6,221 nt of DNA from RBG-16-66-20 sp035517595. GTDB taxonomy: Bacteria; Pseudomonadota; Gammaproteobacteria; Burkholderiales; SG8-39. The notes beneath the pieces were generated by a model. It had not been told where the DNA came from. It was given only the letters and a program-made list of their open reading frames with translations, and ran no database searches. Below, piece by piece: positions 1 through 5,381 of this stretch; the stretch's first letter is position 1; every line of letters starts with the position of its first letter. Position numbers and translations under genes: made by a program. The stretch lies in NCBI GenBank assembly GCA_035517595.1, contig DATIYN010000031.1, positions 1 to 6,221 on the forward strand, written 5' to 3'.

Positions 1-456
1 GCTGGCCTCGAGCGTCTCCGACAGCCTCGCCGCCCAGTCGAGCGCGGCATTCGCCGGTCCGATGATCAGCAGCTGGCCCGCGGACTTGTACTCGACTTCG
101 GGCACCGGCTCGGGCTCGGGCAGCGCGGCGGCCGCGACCAGCGCGGCAATCTTCGGCCCGGCCTGCGCGCCTTCGGCCGACCAGCCGGCCGCTTCGCGGA
201 TGTTGACGTAGGTGATCCTGGCCTGCGACTGCGCCGCGGCCGCGAGCTCGGCGAACAGCGGCGCCTCCTGCGTGCAGGCGACCACCAGGTCGGGGTCGTC
301 GAGCGCGGCCTGGAACGCCGCCGCCTCCTTGCGGCACAGCTCGCGGTGCACCGTCAGCGGCTGCTTCGCCTTGATCGCCGCGGCGAGGCGCTTCGGGTCC
401 AGCGGAATCGTGCCGTTGCAGGAGCAGAGCTTAAGCGTCTTGCTTTCCAGGGTCAT
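1..456 (-). CDS. 4Fe-4S binding protein, N-terminal part (runs off left edge)
   Basis: This is the open 5' end of a gene whose remainder lies outside the window: 152 codons from ATG at 456 are in frame to base 1 with no stop. The visible part starts with a short strand and the motif LCSCNGTIPLD. Its only cysteines are C11, C13, C41 (in ELCRKE) and C61 (in VACTQEA), a spacing suited to holding an iron-sulfur cluster. Residues 126-134 (GQLLIIGPA) look like the start of a nucleotide-binding-type strand and turn. From memory, proteins starting this way beside DUF3305/DUF3306 are large 4Fe-4S ferredoxin-like proteins in formate dehydrogenase loci, with classical ferredoxin motifs further on; those are not visible here. 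The start overlaps the end of the DUF3306 gene by 26 bases and has AGGAAG six bases upstream. A role in electron transfer to or from formate dehydrogenase is inference. Confidence 0.75.
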   Translation of the reverse strand, partial: MTLESKTLKLCSCNGTIPLDPKRLAAAIKAKQPLTVHRELCRKEAAAFQAALDDPDLVVACTQEAPLFAELAAAAQSQARITYVNIREAAGWSAEGAQAGPKIAALVAAAALPEPEPVPEVEYKSAGQLLIIGPANAALDWAARLSETLEAS

Positions 457-850
457 CCTCGGCTTCCTGAGGCAGGCTTTCCTTTGCCGGCGGCGTTTCC
501 TCGAACAGCAGGCGGCGCGCCTGGTTCAGCTTCTTGAGCATCTCCAGCGGAATCGGCTCGCTTGCGGCGAAGTCGCCCGAATAGGGCTCGAAGAGGTCCG
601 GCGCGTTGAAATGCGCGTCGCCGAACAGCTTCTTCAGCGCCTCGCTCCGCGTCTCGGCGCCCACGCGGGGATCCATGAAAGGCTTGAAATCCGAGTCCGG
701 CGCGAGCTGCTCGACGGGCGGCAGCGGCGCCGGCGCCTCCTGCTGCTGCTGCTTCGCCGGCGGCGCCGCAGGCTTCTCCTCGGCCTTCTCCGGCTGCTCG
801 CGCTTGAGGCGCGACCAGCGCCGGAGAAACGGCTCGTCCCGGTCGCTCAT
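431..850 (-). CDS. DUF3306 domain-containing protein
   Basis: A 139-residue protein of unknown function belonging, by motif, to DUF3306. The N-terminus has the family signature FLRRWSRLK (residues 8-16). A low-complexity linker rich in Glu, Lys, Pro, Ala and Gln follows (about 18-50, with QQQQ at 34-37). The conserved C-terminal block contains ALKKLFGDAHFN (71-82), an acidic/aromatic patch around LFEPYSGDF (86-94) and PIPLEMLKKLNQARRLLF. There is no signal peptide, membrane segment or cysteine, so it is probably a soluble cytoplasmic protein with a flexible linker. Its ATG overlaps the stop of the DUF3305 gene in an ATGA, indicating translational coupling, with GAAGGA at 863-868 as a distant ribosome site. 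A longer in-frame reading extends upstream to 1165, but it would lie inside the DUF3305 gene and lacks family similarity. The family is known as a formate dehydrogenase neighbour; its biochemical role is not established. Confidence 0.87.
   Translation of the reverse strand: MSDRDEPFLRRWSRLKREQPEKAEEKPAAPPAKQQQQEAPAPLPPVEQLAPDSDFKPFMDPRVGAETRSEALKKLFGDAHFNAPDLFEPYSGDFAASEPIPLEMLKKLNQARRLLFEETPPAKESLPQEAEDDPGKQDA
463..468 (-). promoter_or_regulatory. Ribosome binding site of the 4Fe-4S gene
   Basis: AGGAAG on the minus strand lies six bases before the ATG at 456, inside the end of the DUF3306 coding sequence. It supports that ATG as the start and suggests translation coupled to the upstream gene. 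Confidence 0.55.
740..751 (-). repeat. Short (CAG)4 trinucleotide run encoding QQQQ
   Basis: Four identical CAG codons on the minus strand encode Gln34-Gln37 of the DUF3306 protein, in its disordered-looking linker. It is a very short microsatellite; change in copy number would keep the frame and only alter linker length. Confidence 0.6.
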
Positions 851-1320
851 CCGCCCACCCGGTCCTTCGGATGGATGAACGAGCGCGGCTTGATGCGCTT
901 GCGCGGCTCCGGCCGGTAGTTGTTCTGCACGAACTCGCCGACCCAGGGAAGGATCTGCGGCGGCATCGGCACGGTGTCCATGGTGTGGCCGGCGTCCATC
1001 CAGCGGCTGGCCTCGTGGTAGCTCGCGGTGACCTCCAGCGGCAGGCCGCGCCCTTCGTCGAGAATCCAGAGGACGAAAATCTTCGGATTGTCCGTCGAGA
1101 CGTTGAGGTAGTAGCCCTCGGCCTCGTCGCGGTGCAGCTCGAGCGCAAAACCCGGGTGCAGCCACTGCGCGACGCCGGCCTCCTCCACCAGCAGCCGCGG
1201 CGCGCCCCGCGGCTCCTCGCTCTCGAGCACCGACCAGGGCTCCCAGGCCTCGCTCTGCCAGCGGTTGTTCAGCGCGCGCCGCTGCATGACGACAGCGAGC
1301 GCTCTGGATGCTTTTTCCAT
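847..1320 (-). CDS. DUF3305 domain-containing protein
   Basis: A 157-residue protein that matches DUF3305 along its whole length. Recognisable features are RRALNNRWQSEAWEPWSVL (residues 14-32), a central WLHPGFALELHRDEAEGYYLN block, PKIFVLWILDEG, and VTASYHEASRWMDAGHTMD followed by VPMPPQILPWV. The C-terminal part has YRPEPRKRIKPRSF. It has no cysteine, signal peptide or membrane segment, so it is likely cytoplasmic. It is the first gene of the leftward operon and overlaps DUF3306 by four bases. The ATG at 1320 is the first possible start: an in-frame TAG occurs seven codons upstream with no start codon between. No strong ribosome site precedes it; AGGAA lies about 13 bases away. Met12 is an alternative start but would cut into the conserved N-terminal strand. 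The family is found with formate dehydrogenase genes; its molecular function is unknown. Confidence 0.9.
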   Translation of the reverse strand: MEKASRALAVVMQRRALNNRWQSEAWEPWSVLESEEPRGAPRLLVEEAGVAQWLHPGFALELHRDEAEGYYLNVSTDNPKIFVLWILDEGRGLPLEVTASYHEASRWMDAGHTMDTVPMPPQILPWVGEFVQNNYRPEPRKRIKPRSFIHPKDRVGG

Positions 1321-1400
1321 GAAGGTGAAAGGCCGTTCCTATCCGGGAAGAACTATACTGCTATATCATCGGAATGGTTCTTCGAAGTTCCAATAAACCC
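1321..1400. promoter_or_regulatory. Divergent promoter region between DUF3305 and moaA
   Basis: This AT-rich stretch in GC-rich surroundings separates two divergent operons. TATACT at 1354-1359 is a good -10 hexamer for the rightward moaA operon. The overlapping TATAGT on the minus strand (1352-1357) is an equally good one for the DUF3305 operon. Neither has a convincing -35 at the usual distance, which fits activator-dependent promoters but does not prove it. CTATA occurs twice (1353-1357 and 1361-1365). An imperfect 16-base inverted repeat with an exact core CTTCGAAG (1380-1387) follows and could be an operator. A transcript starting near 1366 would give a leader of about 35 bases before the moaA ATG at 1401. 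Confidence 0.45.
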
Positions 1401-2483
1401 ATGCAGCACAAGGTGATTTCGATCCACGAAGCGCCCCGGGCCGGGGTGCCTGCGCCGCGCTACGACGGCGCCCAGCTCGCCGATACGCGCGGCCGGCCGC
1501 TGCGCGACCTGCGCATCTCGGTCACCGACCGCTGCAATTTCCGCTGCACCTACTGCATGCCTCGCGAGGTGTTCGGCGCGGACTACAAGTTCCTGCCGCA
1601 CGCGGCGATTCTGACCTTCGAGGAGATCGCGCGGCTCGCGCGCGTCTTCGTCGGCCTCGGCGTGCAGAAGCTCCGCCTTACGGGCGGCGAGCCGCTGATG
1701 CGCAAGGACGTGACCGAGCTCGTCGCCATGCTCGCGCCCCTCGGCGCCGAGCTCACGCTGACCACGAACGGCTCGGCGCTCGCGAAGCACGCGCAGGCGC
1801 TGAAGGACGCGGGACTCGACCGCATCACGGTGAGCCTGGACTCGCTCGACGACGCCACCTTCCGCGCGATGAACGACGCCGACTTCCCGGTCGACAAGGT
1901 GCTCGATGGCATCTCGGCGGCGGCCGACGCCGGATTCTCGCCGCTGAAGATCAACATGGTGGTGAAGCGCGGCGTCAACGACCACCAGATCGTCGAGGCG
2001 GCGCGCTATTGGCGCACGCATGGAAAACCCGGGGGGCACATCCTGCGCTTCATCGAGTTCATGGACGTCGGCAGCACCAACGGCTGGCGCATGGACGACG
2101 TGGTGCCGTCGGCCGAGGTGGTGCGGCGCGTCGCGCAGGTATTCCCGCTCGAGCCTGCCGAGCCCAACTACGCGGGCGAAGTCGCCGAGCGCTGGCGCTA
2201 TCAGGACGGCGCGGGCGAGATCGGCGTGATCTCCTCGGTGACGCAGGCATTCTGCGCGAGCTGCAACCGCATGCGCCTGTCGACCGAGGGCTCGCTGTTC
2301 ACCTGCCTGTTCGCGCACCAGGGCCACGACCTGAAAGCGCTGCTGCGCGGCGGCGCGGACGACGGCGCGCTGCGCGACGCGATCGCCGCGGTCTGGCGCG
2401 CGCGCGAGGACCGCTACTCCGAGATCCGCACCGCCGACACCGCGCGCGGCCGCAAGGTCGAGATGTCGTATATCGGGGGCTGA
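1401..2483 (+). CDS. moaA: GTP 3',8-cyclase MoaA (molybdenum cofactor synthesis)
   Basis: This radical SAM enzyme converts GTP to 3',8-cyclo-7,8-dihydro-GTP, the first step of molybdopterin synthesis, in the cytoplasm. With the ATG at 1401 it has 360 residues. The radical SAM cluster motif CNFRCTYC (C45, C49, C52) follows DLRISVTDR. LTGGEPLMR (93-101) is the SAM-binding GGEP motif and TLTTNGS (119-125) the next conserved strand. The C-terminal MoaA-specific second cluster is ligated by C285, C288 and C302 (C-x2-C-x13-C). The protein ends in MSYIGG, the C-terminal GG needed by the family. An in-frame ATG at 1374 would add nine residues (MVLRSSNKP) of no conserved character and leave almost no leader after the predicted -10 box, so 1401 is preferred; neither has a clear ribosome site. 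It is the first gene of the rightward operon, four bases before fdhD. No other moa or moe gene is present here. Confidence 0.96.
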   Translation: MQHKVISIHEAPRAGVPAPRYDGAQLADTRGRPLRDLRISVTDRCNFRCTYCMPREVFGADYKFLPHAAILTFEEIARLARVFVGLGVQKLRLTGGEPLMRKDVTELVAMLAPLGAELTLTTNGSALAKHAQALKDAGLDRITVSLDSLDDATFRAMNDADFPVDKVLDGISAAADAGFSPLKINMVVKRGVNDHQIVEAARYWRTHGKPGGHILRFIEFMDVGSTNGWRMDDVVPSAEVVRRVAQVFPLEPAEPNYAGEVAERWRYQDGAGEIGVISSVTQAFCASCNRMRLSTEGSLFTCLFAHQGHDLKALLRGGADDGALRDAIAAVWRAREDRYSEIRTADTARGRKVEMSYIGG

Positions 2484-2487
2484 CGCG

Positions 2488-3330
2488 GTGGCCCAGTCCC
2501 GGCGCCCCAGGCTGACGAGCGCGGCCCGCCCCGCCACCTTCGAGGTCGAGGCCTACAACGAGCGCGGCGAGATGACGCCGACGGCGATCGCCGGCGAGCA
2601 CGCGCTGACGCTCTACCTGGACAAGCGCGAGCTGCTCACCCTGATGACGCTCGGCCACGCGCCCGAGGCGCTCGCGATCGGCTACCTGCGCAACCAGCGC
2701 ATCGTCGACTCGATCGGGGAAATCACTTCCGTGCAGGTGGATTGGGAAACCGATTCCGTGGTGGTGACCTCGAACGGCCGCTTGAAGAATTTCAAGGAAA
2801 AGATCAAGAAAAAGACCGTGACCACCGGTTGCGGCCAGGGCACCGTCTACGGCGACCTCATGGAGGAGATCGACCGCGTGAAGCTGCGCGACGACGTCGC
2901 GCTCGCCGATGCCGACCTTTTCGTGCTGCTCGACAAGGTGCGCCGGCACGAGACCATCTACAAGCAGGCGGGCGCGGTGCACGGCTGCGCGCTCGCCACG
3001 CGCGCGGGCGAGATCCTGATGTTCGTCGAGGACGTCGGCCGGCACAACGCCGTCGACGCGATCGCCGGCTTCATGTGGCTGCAGGACGTCGACGGCTCGG
3101 ACAAGGTGTTCTACACCACGGGGCGCCTGACCTCGGAGATGGTGATCAAGTGCGCGCAGATGCACATCCCGTTCCTCGTCTCGCGCTCCGGGCTCACCAA
3201 GATGGGCCACGAGATCGCGGGGCGCGTCGGCCTCACCATGATCGGCCGCGCGAGCGGCCGCCATTACCTCGCATTCACGGGACGGCACCGGCTGAAGTCG
3301 ACGGCGCCGCAGCCCACCCTCACCGCCTGA
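2488..3330 (+). CDS. fdhD: Formate dehydrogenase accessory sulfurtransferase FdhD
   Basis: FdhD takes sulfur from a cysteine desulfurase and passes it to the bis-MGD cofactor of formate dehydrogenase, which is inactive without it. The 280-residue length matches the family. Visible motifs: LYLDKRELLTLMTLGHAPEALAIGYL near the N-terminus, the flexible active loop TTGCGQGT with C115, QAGAVHGCALA (160-170), the strongly conserved DVGRHNAVD (182-190), TTGRLTSEMV (210-219), and LVSRSGLTKMG followed by GLTMIGRA near the C-terminus. The loop has one cysteine where Escherichia coli FdhD has CxxC; the second position is Gly118. The start is GTG at 2488, four bases after the moaA stop, with GGGGG at 2475-2479 as a possible ribosome site. 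The next internal ATG (2572) would remove part of the N-terminal strand. Position beside moaA fits a joint role in making active formate dehydrogenase. No FDH subunit is in the window. Confidence 0.95.
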   Translation: MAQSRRPRLTSAARPATFEVEAYNERGEMTPTAIAGEHALTLYLDKRELLTLMTLGHAPEALAIGYLRNQRIVDSIGEITSVQVDWETDSVVVTSNGRLKNFKEKIKKKTVTTGCGQGTVYGDLMEEIDRVKLRDDVALADADLFVLLDKVRRHETIYKQAGAVHGCALATRAGEILMFVEDVGRHNAVDAIAGFMWLQDVDGSDKVFYTTGRLTSEMVIKCAQMHIPFLVSRSGLTKMGHEIAGRVGLTMIGRASGRHYLAFTGRHRLKSTAPQPTLTA

Positions 3331-3334
3331 CCTG

Positions 3335-3340
3335 AAGGAG
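3335..3340 (+). promoter_or_regulatory. Strong ribosome binding site of the transglutaminase-like gene
   Basis: AAGGAG ends eight bases before the ATG at 3349, the best Shine-Dalgarno match in the window. It fixes the start and lies in the 18-base gap after fdhD, so this gene may be translated independently of fdhD. Confidence 0.75.
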
Positions 3341-3348
3341 AACGCACG

Positions 3349-4443
3349 ATGCAACGCAGAGAATTCCTCCATGCCGGCGCCGCCGCGGGTCTGCTGGGCG
3401 CGCTGCCGCGGCTCGCGCGCGCCGAGCACCTGCCCTTCGATCCGAAGCCGGGCGGCTGGCGCACGTTCGAAGTGACCACCCAGGTGGAGATCGTGCGCAC
3501 TTCGGGCGCGAGCCGCGCCTGGGTGCCGGTGCCCGCCGTCGAGAGCGACTACCAGAAGGTGACCGGCAATACCTGGTCGAGCAACGGCGCCGTGCGCCTG
3601 GAGCGCGACGGCAAGTACGGCGCGACGATCGTGAGCGCCGAATGGCCCGCCGCGGAGCGGGCGCCGGCGCTGACCGTCACGAGCACCTTCGCCACGCGCA
3701 ACCGCGTGACCGACTTCGGCAGGGCCAACCCCGCGCTCAAGCTCGACGCCGCGAGCGCGCGATTCTTCACCGCGCCCACCGAGCTGGTCCCGACCGACGG
3801 CATCGTGCGCGACACCGCGCTCGAGATCGTGCAGGGCAAGAAGACCGACCTCGACAAGGCGCGCGCGATCTATGAATGGGTCGTCGAGAACACCTTCCGC
3901 AACCCGAAGACGCGCGGCTGCGGCGTGGGCGACATCAAGGCGCTGCTGGAGACGGGCAATCTCGGCGGCAAGTGCGCGGACCTCAATGCGCTCTACGTCG
4001 GCCTCGCCCGCTCGGTCGGCCTGCCGGCTCGAGACGTCTACGGCATCCGTGTCGCGAAGAGCCAATTCGGCTATCGCAGCCTCGGCGCCGGCAGTCCGAA
4101 CATCACCAAGGCGCAGCACTGCCGCGCCGAGGTATTCCTCACGGGCTACGGCTGGGTGCCCGTGGACCCGGCCGACGTGCGCAAGGTCGTGCTCGAGGAG
4201 CGCGACCAGCCGACCACGCTGGCCGACCCGGTGGTGCCGCCGGTGCGCGCGAAGCTGTTCGGCGCCTGGGAGATGAACTGGCTCGCCTACAACGAGGCGG
4301 CCGACCTCGCGCTGCCGGGCTCGCGCGGCCCGCGCGTCGGCTTCCTCATGTACCCGCAGGGCGAGACGGGCGGCAAGCGCATCGACAGCCTCGACCCGGA
4401 CAACTTCCGATACGCGATCACCGCGCGGGAACTGAAGGCCTGA
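3349..4443 (+). CDS. Tat-exported transglutaminase-like cysteine protein
   Basis: A 364-residue protein with a twin-arginine signal: QRREFL (residues 2-7), a hydrophobic Ala/Leu/Gly stretch, and a likely cleavage site after ARA (25/26). It should fold in the cytoplasm and be exported to the periplasm. Residues 35-130 form a beta-rich N-terminal part with RAWVPVPAVESDY. The transglutaminase-like core follows, with catalytic Cys209 in GGKCADLNALYVGLARSVG, His257 in AQHCRAEVF and Asp273 in GWVPVDPAD, giving an intact Cys-His-Asp triad. The C-terminal segment has WEMNWLAYNEAADLALPGS and LDPDNFRYAI, typical of bacterial homologues of this layout as I recall them. Members of this superfamily include proteases, amidases and cross-linking enzymes; the substrate here cannot be told. 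It lies 18 bases after fdhD and seven before the next gene, so is probably cotranscribed. Cys191 and Cys258 are further cysteines. No metal-cofactor motif is seen. Confidence 0.88.
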   Translation: MQRREFLHAGAAAGLLGALPRLARAEHLPFDPKPGGWRTFEVTTQVEIVRTSGASRAWVPVPAVESDYQKVTGNTWSSNGAVRLERDGKYGATIVSAEWPAAERAPALTVTSTFATRNRVTDFGRANPALKLDAASARFFTAPTELVPTDGIVRDTALEIVQGKKTDLDKARAIYEWVVENTFRNPKTRGCGVGDIKALLETGNLGGKCADLNALYVGLARSVGLPARDVYGIRVAKSQFGYRSLGAGSPNITKAQHCRAEVFLTGYGWVPVDPADVRKVVLEERDQPTTLADPVVPPVRAKLFGAWEMNWLAYNEAADLALPGSRGPRVGFLMYPQGETGGKRIDSLDPDNFRYAITARELKA

Positions 4444-4450
4444 GCGCTCC

Positions 4451-5365
4451 ATGCTGCCGCAGCTGACGCCCGACCGCGCCGCGGCCCGGCCCTGCGAGAG
4501 CGTGGCCGAGTGGTGGCCGCGGCACCGCGTGATCGCCGCCGAGCACGCGGGCACGATCGAGCAGGCGATCGTCGGCGGCTTCGTCGCCGACCGCGTCGGC
4601 TGGGCGTTCGCCTCCGGCTACCAGGCGGCGCTGCACGCGCTCTTCCCGGACGCGCCGGGCGACCGCCTCTGCGCGCTCTGCGTGACCGAAGCCGACGGCA
4701 ACAGCCCGAGGGCGATCAGGAGCAGGCTGGACAGAGCCGGCGAGGCGTGGAGGCTGAACGGCTCCAAGCGCTGGACCACGCTCGGACCCGAAGGATCGCT
4801 TTTCTTCGTCGCTGCACGCGACGAAGCCGCGTCCGGCGAGCGCGCTGCGATCAGGCTGGCGAGAATACCCTCGGATTCTCCCGGCCTGCGGATCCAGGCC
4901 ATGCCGGCGACGAAATTCGTCCCCGAGGTACCCCACGCGCAACTGAATTTTGACAACGTGAGGGTCGACGCGCTGCTGCCGGGCGACGGCTACGATCTCT
5001 ACGTGAAGCCCTTCCGCACCGTGGAGGACATCCACGTGCAGGCGGCGATCCTCGCCTACCTGATGCGCGAGGCGCAGCGGCTCGCCTGGCCCGAGCACTG
5101 GATCGAGCGCCTGTCGGCGCTGCTCGCGGCGCTCGCGACGCTCTCGAACATGCCGGCCGCGCAGTCCGAGACGCATGTCGGCCTCGCCGGCGCGCTGCGC
5201 ATTGCCGCGGGCCTCATCGAGGAAGCCGAGGCGTTCTGGCTCAGGTCCGCGGCCGATCCCGCGGCGCTGCGCTGGCGCCGCGATCGGGAGCTTCTGCAGG
5301 TTGCCGGGAAGGCGCGCGAGCAAAGGACCGCTCGCGCCTGGGAGAAGCTTCGCCAGGACGCCTAG
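4451..5365 (+). CDS. Short acyl-CoA dehydrogenase-like flavoprotein
   Basis: A 304-residue protein resembling acyl-CoA dehydrogenases but clearly shorter than their usual 370-400 residues. The central beta domain is recognisable: CVTEADGNS (77-85) corresponds to the TEPxxGSD flavin/substrate motif, LNGSKRWTT (102-110) to the LNGxKxxIT strand, and LNFDNVRVDALLPGDG (165-180) to the FxxVxVPxxxLLG end of the domain. Only about 78 residues precede the TE motif, against roughly 120 normally. About 130 helical residues follow the beta domain, ending WRRDRELLQVAGKAREQR. I cannot identify a catalytic glutamate (no YEG-type motif), so dehydrogenase activity is uncertain. No signal peptide is present. 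The ATG at 4451 is seven bases after the upstream stop, with GAAGG at 4434-4438. About ten of its roughly 32 arginines use AGG or AGA, rare in neighbouring genes. It may be a divergent enzyme or a non-catalytic relative. Confidence 0.75.
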   Translation: MLPQLTPDRAAARPCESVAEWWPRHRVIAAEHAGTIEQAIVGGFVADRVGWAFASGYQAALHALFPDAPGDRLCALCVTEADGNSPRAIRSRLDRAGEAWRLNGSKRWTTLGPEGSLFFVAARDEAASGERAAIRLARIPSDSPGLRIQAMPATKFVPEVPHAQLNFDNVRVDALLPGDGYDLYVKPFRTVEDIHVQAAILAYLMREAQRLAWPEHWIERLSALLAALATLSNMPAAQSETHVGLAGALRIAAGLIEEAEAFWLRSAADPAALRWRRDRELLQVAGKAREQRTARAWEKLRQDA

Positions 5366-5381
5366 GAGCCGCCGCTAGGCG
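5359..5381. terminator. Palindrome between convergent genes, possible bidirectional terminator
   Basis: CGCCTAG (5359-5365) and CTAGGCG (5375-5381) are perfect inverted repeats around a nine-base loop, GAGCCGCCG. The left arm holds the TAG stop of the plus-strand gene and the right arm the TAG stop of the minus-strand MFS gene. A T run (5397-5400) lies 15 bases downstream on the plus strand rather than directly after the stem, so this is not a classical intrinsic terminator. Confidence 0.35.

Noticed and set aside
212..919. A 235-codon plus-strand frame over the 4Fe-4S, DUF3306 and DUF3305 genes
   Set aside because: It contains a long Arg/Leu run that is the complement of the DUF3306 linker and covers parts of three recognised minus-strand genes.
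1321..1400. A molybdenum cofactor riboswitch upstream of moaA
   Set aside because: The leader would be at most about 35-80 bases, too short for that motif, and no matching helices are visible.
1353..2537. A 394-codon antisense open frame over moaA
   Set aside because: It mirrors moaA, has low-complexity composition, and covers the divergent promoter region; no family resemblance.
2488..2571. A later ATG start (2572) for fdhD
   Set aside because: It would delete the conserved N-terminal strand region and break the tight spacing after moaA; the GTG at 2488 fits the family length.
2299..4554. A 751-codon antisense open frame across moaA, fdhD and the transglutaminase-like gene
   Set aside because: Its translation is arginine-, histidine- and alanine-rich without any recognisable domain, and the opposite strand holds three well-supported genes. 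Long antisense frames are expected where third positions are nearly all G or C.
4418..5323. A 301-codon antisense open frame over the acyl-CoA dehydrogenase-like gene
   Set aside because: Arginine-rich composition without domain similarity, while the sense strand shows clear acyl-CoA dehydrogenase motifs and good gene spacing.
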